Positions 35,338 to 49,300 of a DNA stretch of 64,000 nt are shown here, in pieces. The stretch covers positions 255,501 to 319,500 of the forward strand of contig NC_134963.1 of assembly GCF_965638725.1 (NCBI RefSeq). The letters run 5' to 3'. A program made the position numbers and the translations under genes. The notes below the pieces were generated by a model. The model had not been told where the DNA came from, ran no database searches, and saw nothing but the letters and a program-made list of their open reading frames with translations. Position 1 is the first letter of the stretch. Every line of letters begins with the position of its first letter. Origin of the DNA: Aptenodytes patagonicus. Lineage: Eukaryota > Chordata > Aves > Sphenisciformes > Spheniscidae.

Positions 35338-38217
35338 AAGGTCTTAAATTATTGTTCACATATGCGGGTTAGAGACTGCATGGTATCATGAGACTTAAGC
35401 TTGATTTGGTAGCGATTTAAAATACTAACTTATCACTGTTTGCTATGCATTGCTAGTATGTACACAATTACAGTTAAGCTTTGTGGGCGTGAAGCAGAGC
35501 TGCCTATTTCCTGATGAGTGATCATGGCTAATATGTTTAACTTTTTAATTTAAAAAAAGCCCCTGTTTTTCACGTTTACAGGTCTGTTTTACAGTATTTT
35601 TCTCTGATACAGTAACTCTGGGAAAATACTGTCAAAGACTGCTTGCGTAGGAAGCACATAATCACTAAAACTGATCATTAACGTGAATGGTATTGTTGTC
35701 TCCTTTGTGCTTTTTAAGTGACTGTATTCATTGAAATAACAGTAAGAAAGGAAGTTGTCTAGAGTAATGTATTAACATTGAAATAGAACTTTAAATAAAA
35801 TACTTAGGATTAGAGCTCTAGATTCGTGCATTGCTTTTTCTAGATCTTTTCCTTTTAAGAACAGCGCTCGTACATGGTTGTTCTCTCTTACTTGCTTAGT
35901 CTTTGCCTCCCTTTGCTGTGCATATGTGTGCTGTTAAGTCACAGAAATGTCACAAGTTTTGATGAACAGGAATGCATTCCTGGTAATAATCTATATGGTG
36001 TGTCATTGGTTCAAATACATTATCAAAATGAATTCTGTAAAACTTACTAACACTGAATGCTAATTTAAAGACAAAGCAGTGGCATACACTCAGCTTGGTC
36101 TACCTGCAGGTGCTGTAGCTGGGTTTTTTTGTTGTTGTTGCATTTGCTGTTAAATTCTATATTTGGTGGAAGTGATACAGTCATTTTCCTGAATAAGAGT
36201 AATGCAGAAATGTATTCAATTGTTAATGTGTAAAAGAGGATTCCTTCAGTTGGTAACGTCTGTTTCTAATGAGGAAAATGGAATCATCTGGGATTGTTGA
36301 TACAGAGGGAGTGACGCTTCTTCCTGGGAGCTTCTGGGAGGGGGTTTCCAACCAGAGGTGAGGTTGTGCTATGAACAAAGCATGACACAGAGAACAGGCT
36401 CTGCTGGATCTGCTGTTGTTTGGTAGAATTGGGCGATTCATACAACTTTGATAGCGTAATCTACCAAAAAAAAAAAAGTTAAATGCTTTGTATTTGAATA
36501 CCCCTATATCCAGTTTGGAATACAGTGAGGAAACTTAATTTTCACATAACTTCCTTGTTTGTATGCAAGACACTTGGAGAAGTTATAAATTTTATTACTA
36601 TTAATTTATGTGTCTCAATACTTGACTCTGACATTTCTTCGTGGGTTTTTGTAGTTCTTTTTGTGAGAAACCACAAATATTGGTATTTTACTGAGATATT
36701 ATTGGTGTTTCTCTGTCTGCTTTAAGTCTGAAAATGTCACTTCAGAATGCTAATGTTGTTGAGCCCATTCCAGCACTTGGAGACCTACTTAAGTCTTTAG
36801 CTTTCTGTGGTTCCTTACTAGGTTATTAAATACTTTTTTAAAAGTATCAGAGTTATATAATCTCAGATGGAAAGAAAGAGGCCTCATTTGATAAATCAGG
36901 AGGGCTATTCTGCTCATAGCAGAATGATATTATAGCATAGCAGAACAACAATAGGTTGTTAAGGTCACTCTGAAGTGATTATTTTAAAATGTTGTTTAAT
37001 ATCCTTATATGGTAACACTCTTTGTACATTTTTCATAGTGTTTTCTTTGTGCTAGTTCCTATTAAGAAGCTCCCGGTCTGCCTGTTCCTAACAGTTTACT
37101 TCTTGTATCCTGACAGGAACAAAGGAAATGACCCATTTTCCTTCCCCTCTTTTTCTCTCTCACTGGAATACTTTTCTTAGCAGAAGGCAGTAGGATGGCA
37201 TGTTCCAGGCCTCTGTATTTGTAGAGGAGGCAACCGTAACTGAACTTAGTGTTAATCTGCTCCCTTCGATTGCCCAACAGCACATTGTTTAGGATAGGAA
37301 TTTGTTGGGATCCAAAATGAAACTTCGTTACGTTATCCACTGTTCAAAAACTGATTTGAACATTCCTATACGGTAGCATAGTGTCCCTTTTTTCTGCTAG
37401 ACCTGCTAAATGGGGCCCACAGTTATTTACAAATGAAGTTTCACTGCTTTTTGCAAGTTAATGCAATTGTATCTTATCTATTCCTTTCTCTTTGAAATGT
37501 TTTGCAAGTGATGCTTTGCTCATCTCATAATAATTGAAATAGTCCTTTGAAAATCTAAAGAAAACAGAACAGCTATGGCTTGCTCTGTTTTGCCTTAGTT
37601 GTTTGGTTTTTCTTTTTAAATTTTGTTATGGAAAATTGATGAAAAATGAAACATTACAATTTCCAGATGTGGGACTATCCAGAGTGTTGTCAGACACTCA
37701 ACTTCACATTATTTTAGTGTTTGACTCAGTTGTATGCAGACAGACTTAAGGATTTCAGCAGTTATTGATGCATAGTGTAGCCTGGTCCATTGACAAGTTA
37801 TCACTTGTAAGCAATGCTGTAAGCGCTGTCGTTATTTGGTGCTGTAAGAAGATGTAACATACGGTATTTTGCTAATTCTAAGGTTTTGATTTGTAATGAT
37901 ATGGTAAAGCTTCAGGAAGACAGCTCATGGTCATCTGGGGAAGTTTGTTGGTTGAATAATTTTCTAGGAAACCTCACGAGGGCAGTATTATGAATTGCAA
38001 AATGTGTTGAGGCTGAATAACTGAGGATTCATTTGAACCTCAGTGCCTTATTTAGATGTTGCAGAACAGCAGTTCTATCTTCCCCTTCCCAGCTAACTTT
38101 TAGTTAGAATATTTCTATTCTAACAAAATACAGTGGGAAATAACTAACTGGATGCTTGTTGTATACAGACGTTTAAGCCTATGGTGCCATCATGATGTGA
38201 TCAGAGCAGCTGTCCTG

Positions 38218-38271
38218 CAGCTTTTTGGTCAGAGTAAAACACAGCAACTTTTTGGGCAGAGTAAAACACAA
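38218..38271 (+). repeat. Two-copy tandem repeat, 27-bp unit
   Basis: 38218-38244 and 38245-38271 differ at three positions; the shared core is CAGAGTAAAACACA. Confidence 0.85.
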
Positions 38272-40331
38272 GGTGAATGTGGTTTGCCTGTTAGGAAACA
38301 GGCTTTGTAAGTTATAATTGTGGAATGATTTAATGTAAATTTAGCTTTTTATGAGATGATAGACTAATTTTGAAGCCAGATGTGTCATAATCAGTTGACA
38401 ACAATTTTGACTCTTCTGTTTTTTAATCAAGTAGCTTGGGTAATGCTACAATGGATGTGACTATTTTGTCAGTTTAAAGCAGAAGTAATGAGAGAATTTG
38501 CCATACGTATTTAAAGCTGAATTGTTCCCCCTTCTCACCTTTAACTATAGGCAGCTGCTCTGGGTGGCTTCTCCTCTGGCATTACTGTGAGAAATGGGCC
38601 AGAAGGTCTACCCACCTTAGCACTCAGGCAGTGACTATTTATGAACTTTTCTAAACTCTTGAATTATGTTACTGATTTTATAGACAAGGTGACAACAGAG
38701 ATTTCCAAACGTACAAAGAAGATGTGGACAGAGCAACGTATTCCTCAAAACAGCCTGGGAAACATCCCTTAAGAATGGTTTTGAAGAAACAGAGCTTATT
38801 TTTCTTTGACCAACACGCAAGGGCTCATTCCAGTCTCCAGCCAACCAATGTTACAGATCCTTAAAGACAGTCACAGCCTCACTGACAGATATTTTGAGGA
38901 ATACCCAATTAGAGGCTGTCAGGAGATAATTAGAATCAGGACCTCCGTATTTTCCAGGCAATGGATGTATTAGGCTTTCATTAGCTAGCAAATGAACTGG
39001 GTATGGGGGAAAAGTAGTTGGAGGAGAGAAAAAAACCTTTACTTGCTTACAGGATGGCTGGTGTCTGCACAGCTGTCAGTATTTGAAATGCCTGCTTCAG
39101 GGCAAATGAAATGCCATGTGAGCTGAAGATGTTTTCTTTAAAACTTCAAGTTGCAGTTATGCTATCTTCGACTTTTCCTTTAGTCCAAAGCTTAGTACGT
39201 CTCTACCAGGATTTGACTGTCAAACTGCTGGTGTCAGAAACTGGACTGTATCCTGCTAGAATGACTTCACTACCCAACAGGAAAGCATTTCTGTCTGAAC
39301 ACACAGGTGCCTGCATAGGTCACTTCCCCGCTTTCCCAGGCCAAGAGCTGCGTTGTCAACAAACAGAGCTGTGAAGTGCTCCTGCCACTTCTGCGTTTCC
39401 TGTCAGTGCTCTGTGGCTGCTCTAAATAAAAGGGCCTTGCTATTGCCGTGATAACTAATCTATAGCACAACTAACATCCTTGAGTAAAAAGATAAGGGCT
39501 TGCCAAAACCCAGCTGTTCTGGGTGTCTGAAACTGAAGAACAAATCTTTTTGATAGCCCCTCAGATCAGGGTGAACTTTCATGTCCAGCATGGGTTAGCC
39601 AAGTGCCAAGGTTCTGCAATGTTTGGTGTAGTGTTCACATTCAGCGATAGCACTTTGAAGTGGCTGAAAATAATGCTATAACCTTTACCTGGAAATCCCA
39701 TAGGTGTCCTGTTCTTGGGAGAATTTTTGTATGTGGTCATAATTCTCAAATACTATTTTTTGGACAACAGTTAGATTAGATTCACCTATTTGTAAACCAT
39801 CTTTAGGAAACATATAATTCATAAATGGAAAGGGTAAAAACGGAAGGAAAAAGGACCTTCTTATGCTATTCTGTATAGGGTGTTGGGAACAGAGAATATT
39901 TGAATTTCAGGTTTTATTAGCTAATTACAGAACTAGAGAACTTAAGAAAAATTACATCAGGAGTACCATGCGTACTCAGCATTAGCTTTCAGTAGATATT
40001 TTTCCTTCTTTAAAGACAGGATGGATGAAAGATCTTTAAGGATGCTGAATTTTAGTATTTTGAGTTTTAAAGGAATCTTTCTGTTTTAAAACTTTTAAGT
40101 ATTTATATGAAGTATTCTGGTTTTGATAATCCTGTGTAATTTCTTTCCTGGGAATAGCTTCACAGAAGCAGCCATTTTGATTATAGCTTGTTTATTCTGG
40201 TAATCTTTGAGTATGTGACATTTCATTCTACTAGAATAAAATGTGAATATTACATGCAATTGATCAGTTCAAAATTCAAATGAATGTAATCTTCAAGTCA
40301 GCTGACGTGCACTATGGATTTTATTTTCCAG

Positions 40332-40383
40332 TGTCTGAAACTTGGAGTGACGAAACATGACTCAGTCGGGTGAAAAAGTAAAG
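40332..40383 (+). CDS. SEPT2L: Septin exon 2: 5'UTR end and start codon
   Basis: Acceptor TTTTCCAG; 25 nt of UTR, ATG at 40357, then MTQSGEKVK; donor AAG|GTAAAG. This N terminus differs from SEPT2 (MSKQQPT...), as expected for the variable septin N terminus. The ATG is chosen because it is the only one in frame upstream of the conserved GYVGFANLP. Confidence 0.85.
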
Positions 40384-43300
40384 GTAAAGAGATGGCTGCA
40401 TAGCCAAAACTTTGTTTAGAATCTATTCAACTTCTGAAAATACTTGTGGTTTTACTGAAGTGGTAAAATAATGAATAAATGATACCTTATTGCTTCAGAT
40501 GCGTTTCTTAAAAGGAACTGTTTAGTAGAAACAGAGCTTGCATGTGATTCTAGTAATAGGCTTTCAGATGTTTGCCAGACATTCAGTGTTTGCTTACACA
40601 TTTAGAATGGTGCCTTTATCTAAGGAAATTTCATTTGACAAACTTTCATTTCTAATGTTTTTGCCCCTCTGGGTAGGTTTTAAAAGGATAGTTAGCAAAT
40701 AACTAATTGCCTTTTAAGTGATTTCCCCTGTATCCCCCCTGCCCCACTGGAAGTACGGCATGGTATAAAAACCGTTCTCATCATAAACTCATCTGTGAAG
40801 CAAACATTTGGTTCCAGCTAGCTCATAGGTCCCTAAATCAAGTGGCTGCAGTTCTTGTTTAGGCTCCTATTAGGTTTTCAGTCAGCTGATAACAGATGGT
40901 GAAGCAGACTGCCCTTTTTATAGCCCAGATCTCTTTGATAAGTTTTTCAGACACATTTCTTTTTCCTGCTTTTGTGTTAGAAGTTAAACATTGCGAGGAT
41001 AGGTGAACAGCTTAACAAGCAGAAGATCAATCTCTGTGTGATTGGTAATCTCTGCATTACTACACAGTGTTCTTGTTTTTTGTACATGTGACTGTATGCA
41101 TTATTCATTTTTACAGAAGATAGTAGCAGCAGATACCAAATTTGAACAGATTTTTGATCTCTAGCTTAAAATCTCTGGGATTTTTAGCTATGTTTATAGC
41201 TTGAGATTAGTTATAGTGTGTTCTTGCAAGCTTGCAGGTTTGGTTTTTTTTATCCGAGGAGAGACTTTTGTTTATGTGTAGCCTAAGGTACTTACCAGAT
41301 TTCTATTTATATCAGACTGCTTGGTAAATGGGCCTGTTTCGAGGTCTGCCTTGCTATAGCAGCAGAAAATTGTTTCATTCTCTATTTTTCCATGTGCTTT
41401 ATATACCTCTGGACTTTATTGTAGAGAATCAACTGAACTCTGTTTCAACTTTTTAGGGGGAAGGGGATCTCATTTATACTCAACTTTTGTTCTCTTGTCA
41501 GTTTTCCGACTCAGCAGGCTATGTGGGATTCGCTAATCTGCCCAACCAGGTTCACAGGAAATCTGTGAAGAAGGGCTTTGAATTCACACTGATGGTGGTT
41601 GGTGAGTGACTTGTCTAAGTATTTTTGACTGTTATACAACAACAACAACAACAATTTCTTTCATATAGACATATATGTCTTCCTACTTAGCAATTGACTG
41701 TTATACAGAAGAAGCAGCTTTGAATCTATACACACTCTGATTAAACCTCTTAGTATTTTGTCATGTTTGGTAGGAGGGAGTATTTGTAGTGATTAAACAT
41801 GATGACTTTGAGCCAACAGGACATTCTTGTATTCCTGACTCATCATCAGATGGTAGGGATAGTTGCTTAATCTTTCTTTGATTCCCGTTTCCCCAACTGA
41901 AGGCATGAACGCACATGGTGAATACCTTGCTGTTGAAATGGTGATGCTATTCTTGTGTTTTCTGCTGTTCTATACTGACTCACTCTGGTATTATAACTAA
42001 ACTTTTAATTTGCCTGTTCTGCGAATGAGCACCTGTAGGAGTCTTTGATGGAAAATCCTTTAGGCACAAAGCTGTTTTAACTAACGTTGAATTATACTTA
42101 CATTGAATCAGTTTAATGTTATACAAGTGCAAAGGGAGTCCACAGTACTATCACCTTTTTGTAGTAGTTACCTTGGAATTACATGTTATTGAAAAATGAA
42201 AATGAGAAGAGATGCATAACGCTTCTTCCTTGTTCTCTGTGCTCTGTAGTACCGTTTCGGATTGCTTGGTGACAGAGCATTCAGCAATGTCTGTAAAATA
42301 AATAGGTAACTTGTGTAAGTGTAGAGTTTTTTATTTCATGTAGTTTGATAAATACAGATAATGTCTCCATCTTTCAGATAGGTTAGTAGCATCTAAAATA
42401 ACATGGCCAATTGTTCTAAATGCTGACTCCTTTGATTCCTTGTGTTAGGAAAAAAAGTGACTTTTTGAAATTCAGATTTAGTAATTGCATTTGCAAGTTT
42501 AACTTTTATTACTTTGATGTAGGACAAAATTTGTATGACCTGAAGTTCTAGAATTATGGAACTTCTCAGGTGAATTTTGAATAATTTTCTTATGATTTTC
42601 TGTTTCATAGGATGTATGTAGCCTAACTATAAGGGTGCAAAGCTCAACTATTAGTTTGGGATTGCTTTATTCATTCTCTCTCCTAACAGTGTTCCAGGTT
42701 CAATTTCTAGCTTAGGAAAACCTTAAAGCTTTCAGAAATTTTCAACAAGAGAGTTACAGCTCCTGATTTTGTAAGTTTAAATGAAAAAAAGCTTTTATTT
42801 CCCTGAAGTAACCTGACTATCTCTAGATCTATAGTCAAAGTGCTGTATGACCTTTCAGCTTTTATTATGAAATCTGTTACAGTAAACTTAGCATTTTCAT
42901 GTAACGTTTATAAAAACACTAGAGGCTTTTTTTTCCTGTGTTTTTAAAGTGCTTAGCTGAACCTTTGATGTTTTTATCTCAAAAACTAAGGTGGATCCTG
43001 ATGAACAAATTATTTTTCCTCCATAACATGGGCTTGGGGAAAGAGGAGGTGCTTTAAAAAGCCTGGAGTAAAAGGTGTATATGCTTAATAACCTGAATTA
43101 TTTTGTTTGTAGGTGAGTCTGGCTTGGGAAAATCCACTTTAATTAACAGTCTGTTCCTGACTGATCTTTATCCAGAACGTTATATTCCTGGAGCTGCAGG
43201 TAAATGTGGCTTTGCAGTTCCTCCAGCACATACCCTATGAAATTTCATGTTCTTTCAGTTAACGTTTCATTCTGATAACAACTTCACCCATGAGACCCTT

Positions 43301-46300
43301 TCTTCATGCTGTCTAGATGTATTTTAATCCTCCAAATTACGTTTTTTTTTTTGAGCTGTCATTTTCTCATTTATGTTTCTTTTCAAAGACTCAGCTTTTG
43401 ATGTTTCTTCATCAATTGTTACTAAAAAAACCCAACCCCCCAAACCTTTTAGGTGTCAATACACCTCAACGTAGTTTTGCTCTAATTCCCATTTCCTCTG
43501 ATGTTTTTTGCCTGTGATGCCTTAAATCCTGGTTAGGGGTGTAAATACCTTTGGACAAAGAATCTAGCATGCTTCTGAGTATTGTAATTTTATTTTTGCA
43601 TATTGTCATGAGTAAATCCCCTTTTTTAACTCATTGCTTCTTGTTTATTTACAAAAATGTGGTGTTAAATTTTGACTAGCTAGCCTTTTTATTTTTTCTT
43701 TAAAATATTTTATGTCATGTAGATTACAATACACTTCAGATTGCATTTCCTCCTCTGTTGCTCTCTCCTGCAGGGGTTTCTGCGGCACTTGAAAGGCATA
43801 ATAACAATCAAAATGTTCCTTTATTTTAGAGAAAATAGAGAGAACAGTTCAAATCGAAGCTTCTACAGTCGAGATAGAGGAGCGAGGGGTGAAACTGCGT
43901 TTAACAGTAGTTGACACACCGGGATATGGAGATGCCATTAACAGCCAGGACTGGTATGTGTGTAAATACTGCTTTGCTTGATAGAGTTTGTATCTTACAC
44001 AAACGCTACTCTAGTGTGTCTGTCTCTCTGAACTTAAGTGATTCAGCTGGTGGTCTTTGGATAACTTTGATGTACTAAGAGGAAGCAAGAGGTTCATTAT
44101 TCTTAAACATTAATGGAGTGTTATCTTGAATTCATGGTAGAGGGTCTTTTCTGAGTTCTTGCAGTTAACACAATTTTCTAAGCACTTCCGCATTCTGGGT
44201 GCTCATCTTCATATCATTAGTGACATGATCATTTAGTTTGTGTGAGCTTTCAAATCAAGTTTCTCTTACAATTTTTGTTGCCTAAAATACATGTCTAGTA
44301 AAACTGTATTACTTCGTACAACTTCTGTTTCAATTTTCCAACCACTTTTTTTATGTTTTTAAAAGGTTTGGTTAGTGTTCTCTAGGCTGTCTATGATTCT
44401 CCCTCAAAATTAATGGCCTTTCCTCCAGTAAGGTTCTCTGTGACAACTACAGTCAACTTGTTATCTCCATAGTTGCTCTGATAGGGCAGAATTCTGATGA
44501 AGGGGAATGTTTTGTTTGTATTTCTGTGTCTGTGGCCCATCCAGTTTCCATGTTTTTAAGACAGTACTTTTCACTGCCTTTATATGTACTACTAGCAATT
44601 TTGATAGAACTGCATTTTTTTTATGATGGAGTTACTACGTAGCTCTCTCTGGCCTAAATATCGCTGATAATCTCTAACGGCTGAACTAATCGTCTGCAGA
44701 TACACTGAACAACATACATCATTGCTCTAGCATAAAGATCATGAAGAAAGAAAATGGTAAAATAGCTATGAAGGAACTGGGCAGTTTGTAACAAAATTAG
44801 AATTAATAAGTTTGTTCATAAATGTAATTTCCAAATCATCGTCATGCACTTTTCTTTAACTGTGGAAAACTGATCTTGTGATAATGTTTTTTCGAATAAA
44901 GATGAGATATATTTATGTGCTTACTAGGATGCCTGAATTATTCCAGTGCAACTAGAAGCTTTGAATTTCCACGTGGTTGTCTTTTAAGAAGTGCTAACAA
45001 TATTTATTTTGCTTAGCCATTAATTTTTGTTGGCACTCTTTCGTGGTGGTGGTCATTCTAAGGCAAACAAAGTGTCACTGTGCAGAGAAAGGGGGCATAA
45101 AGCTAATACTGGTTGATCTGAGTTCTTCAGTATAAGTTAAAGATCAGGAAGGAGGCAAGTAGCTGATAAAATAAACATCTATAATGCTAATAGAATGTTT
45201 TGTAATCTTTTCTTGGCAGAATGCTGTGTTATCTGGAGCATTCTGAAGAACTTTTGTTATCAGATGTGGTTTTTCTTTTCTTTCTATGGTACACTGTAGA
45301 AACACAGCAAAAATGAAGGCAGTGAAGTTATAATATACTAAATGAAAGTTTGAAAGTGAAGCTGTAGTGGGGTTTTTTATTTTCTTCCCACTTTTCCGAC
45401 TTTAAGTTGGAAAAAATTGAACTTTTAGAATACACTAAGGCATCTTTCTGGATTGCAGCGTGGTCTTGCTTATTTTGAGCACTGTTGACTAGAGCTTCCT
45501 TCCGCTGGAGCTAAAAGCTCTGCAGCCCGTGTATTGTGTTATACAGAGCTCTTCCTGTTGATTGTGTTCTAATGCCCTTTGTTTGTTCTGCTAAGATGTT
45601 TCTTGGAGACCTACGTGTTCAGATTTTTCCCCTTTCTTTTTGGAGGCTTGCTAAATAGAGTCATTCCATGATGATTCAGATCCAGTAGAACAATTTACTG
45701 GTTTATACTTCGTTTTCTGTGACAAATCTTAAACATCAAAATACATTACGGGAACAAATAGTACTTACATAGTACAAAATAAAAAGATGCAATTAATTTT
45801 AATTGTTTCTCTCTAGTCCCATTTTCTTATGTCACATGAAAAGACTTTGAGCCATGATGAGTGTCATTTTGACAGTCTGTTAGTCTTTACAGGATGACAT
45901 AGGGACTTGGATGGATAGACTCTTTGTTTCAAGCTGTAGTCAAGACTAACCCACTGCAACTACCTTCCTTCCTCGTTAGTTCAGAGGAAGCAGCAAGTTC
46001 TTGTTCTTGAACTTATGTTTGTGTTCAGGAGCATTTACTGCAATTATGGTTAACCGGTAGATGGTGCTGATCTCGATCCAAGTTTTATAAAGCACTTTCT
46101 GGGAAAGCTGCAATTTGTGCAGGCTACCTGTTTTTCAGGGTGATGAATTTTACTAAGGTTATTTTTGAACAGAGGTAAATCAAACTGGCACGATGTCCCT
46201 AGGAGGCAGCAATCGCTGATCCTGTTTCAAGTATCTTTCTCCTGAGTAGGTTTCCTAATGGCTTTTGGTTTCTGTCTTTGCATTGATGAAAGGGCTTAAT

Positions 46301-49300
46301 TTTAGTTTGACTTTCAAGGATGGAGCTGGGGTCAATTTTTATGTATTTTCCATCACAGAAGTGCTAGTAAGAATTATGTATTGTCAGGCGTTTGTCCAGG
46401 GGGTCTCCTGGATTGGAAGAATAGTAATGTTGGATTGGGAAATGAGTTGTTACAGATTTAGTACAACACATTCTCTGAAATAGGTTATTTTTTGTTTTCC
46501 AAATGCTATTGTACTTAAAACAGCCTGTAAGAAAAGGTGGATGCTAACCACAGTTAACCATAGTGATAATTTTTTTAGATTCTGTGGGAAGCTTTAGTGC
46601 TAGCTGGAGTTCTGTATTCTAGAATCAAACTACACCTAGGAATGCTATTGGCATCAGTTCAGGCGTGTGTTTGGAGAATAGCAAAATTCTTTATGGTGGG
46701 AGGTTTGAAGCATAGAATGGCTCTTCCATGCATAAAGACATTGGGATCGTGAGAGAAGCATGTCCTTAAAGTAACATCTTTCATCAGACAGAAGAGAGAG
46801 GATCTAAGGAGGGGAGGAAAAAAAATATTGCCTCATGCACAGATTTGGGATGAAATCTGGTCTCAAAAGGATAGTTGACAAGAACAGTTTACAGATTAAC
46901 TTGTTAGATATTGCTGATCATATGCCCCGTTTCATCTTGGTTGCAGTGTGGCAGCTCATTCTTTGATAACTGCTTTCTGGCTGCTGCTAACTTTCTTTTT
47001 TTACTGGCTTACGTTAAGTTGTATTTTGTGGGTTTTGGCAGCTTGGTAATGCTGTTCATTTTCCCCCAATAGGCTTAAATGCAGCGCTTGTGTTGTTTGC
47101 TGTTACAATACAGGATGTGCTATCTCCTAAGTAATGATAGCACAGTGGTATAAGCCAGGTGTTTCCCGGAAGGCAGGAGGTACAGGACACTAACACCATA
47201 TTTATAGGGAAAATTACAGCTGTTAGAGCTAGAAAACTGCACGTAAACTAATTACATTGCCAGAGAAATGTGTGATAGTTGCTTTCCCATTGTTTGTGCT
47301 TGGTTTCTGTCCTAATATTTGTATGTCTTCAGTCTTGTTACCTTTCACCAGCTAAGAGGAGAGTAAGATCAACAGGAACATAAACCATGTTGTCCTTTTT
47401 CAACACACTTAGGTATTAAGGTGCTAGTTCTTAAAGACTTGAGCAGCGTTACGGTCAAAACCCAATAAATTCCATGTTTTGCTGTGTTGTCTTCTGTAGT
47501 ACGACTTAGAATGGTGCAGATCTTGCAAAGATATAAGTGTGTGTATATATATTCTACTATGGATTTATTCCTCCTAGATCCAAAAGCTTACTCAATTTTG
47601 GAAAATCAAATTCCCTCTAGGATCTCTTCCATCACTCTTGTTACTTTCTTTCATTATCTTCATTACAGCCATGCAGCCCAGGGTTGAACTTTGCTGCCTG
47701 TCACAGTATTTGCCATCATTCTATGTGCTCATTTTCCAGATTACTAATTTTTTTTTTGTGTTCTCTTGTCTGTTTCCTCTTTCTAGTCAAATTTGCACTT
47801 TCTCAACAACAGAAATACTATTTTTCAAGTTAAGCTTTCTGCTCAGTTTTTCCCCAAGTAGTTTAAGATATGTTCATGACACAGTCATCTGCCTAATCTC
47901 ATCTTCATCAGTGTGTTCATTTCCCTTCCCCTACAGTACTTTAATATAAAGTGTCCTTTTATATTAATGTTGTTTGCAGGTGTCTACGTGCTCTGGAATA
48001 TCTTAAAATGGTGATCTTAGTAATGCTTTGTGTCTTCTTTTCTCTCTCTAGTCACTGTTCTTTGCATCTGATTAATCTATATGGTCAAATTTTGTGTTCC
48101 TTTACTTCTTTGCAGGGCATATTTTAAATTGCCTTGAACTAAGTAAGAATTATTTTTCTTTGCCAACAGAACAGGATTCTGTAAGGTAACAAAAATAGCT
48201 TAATAAATCATGTGATGCTGTAGTGCATGACTTGCAAATGTATTTGTACTTAATTCAAACAGACTAGAATACCAGAATTTTCATAGGTAACTATAGAAAC
48301 CTAGCTCTAGGGTCAGGGTTGTAAATCAAGAGTATATCCAGGATATGTCACTTGTCAGCTGGTTTAAAAACAAATCCTCGCGCCCTGCCCCCAGAAAAAA
48401 AGCAGAAAAATCCTCAATCTTCTGTTCCTGTCTGTGTTGTCTCAGCACTGAGTGCTTTTTTTCTGAGCTTGCACTTGAACTTTTTATCCAGTGGACAGAG
48501 TAACACTTGAAAGTAGCTCCTAGGCATAAATAGACACTTGGTGGTTGCTATGAAAATATCTTTTTGCATTATCGAAATACTTCTCAGTAGTAGATACAAT
48601 GCTAGGAAGTTGAATTTTTGTAACAGAAATGTTCTTAATAAAAGTGTGATTCTCCTCCTGTTCTTATCTTTTCATAATTCTTTTTTTTATTATTTTAAAG
48701 CTGATCTAAGATGCCTCTCTTTCTTCCTGCCCCCCCATACCACAGCTTCAAAACAATTATCCAGTACATTGACAACCAGTTTGAAAGATACCTTCATGAC
48801 GAAAGCGGTCTAAACAGGCGCCACATTATAGACAACAGAGTCCATTGCTGTTTTTACTTCATCTCTCCCTTTGGGCATGGGTAAGAAAAAGCTCTTGAGC
48901 TCTTGTATTTTAGGGCGTTGTATTGTGTTCATAAGTCTGTTCATTACTTGAACTGGAAACTTAACTTTAATGTTAATTGAGTTACTTCCTACACTCTCAG
49001 TTAGCCAGTGCAATTAAAATGCTCTTTGGGGATTAATGCTCTCCTCTGCTTTGTCCCCTTTTTGGCATTTAATAATTGTTTTGAAGCAGTCAGTATTATG
49101 TTGTTTATCACCCAGAAACATAAGAGCTTATAATATCCAATTTATCTTATAGTGACAATTTTAGTTGCAGTTCAACCTTTACACAATCAAGCTGATAAGC
49201 AAGTGCTCCGACTTAATTTATTCTGGAAATAATATTTATGTAGATACTTGAAATAAATAATTTTAATGCATTTGGTCTGTTAAAAATAAACAAAAAACCC

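Larger units (their letters stand above)
34666..40331 (+). other. Septin intron 1
   Basis: GC-rich for the first 600 bp, then AT-rich. It contains the quadruplex repeat, a T19 run at 35319-35337 and a two-copy 27-bp repeat at 38218-38271. No further exon recognised; an additional non-coding 5' exon cannot be excluded. Confidence 0.6.
40384..43112 (+). other. SEPT2L: Septin introns 2 and 3 (around exon 3)
   Basis: Intron 2 is 40384-41501, intron 3 is 41602-43112. They hold a short (ACA)n repeat at 41636-41654 and a nearby repeated GACTGTTATACA (about 41626 and 41696). Nothing else recognised. Confidence 0.6.
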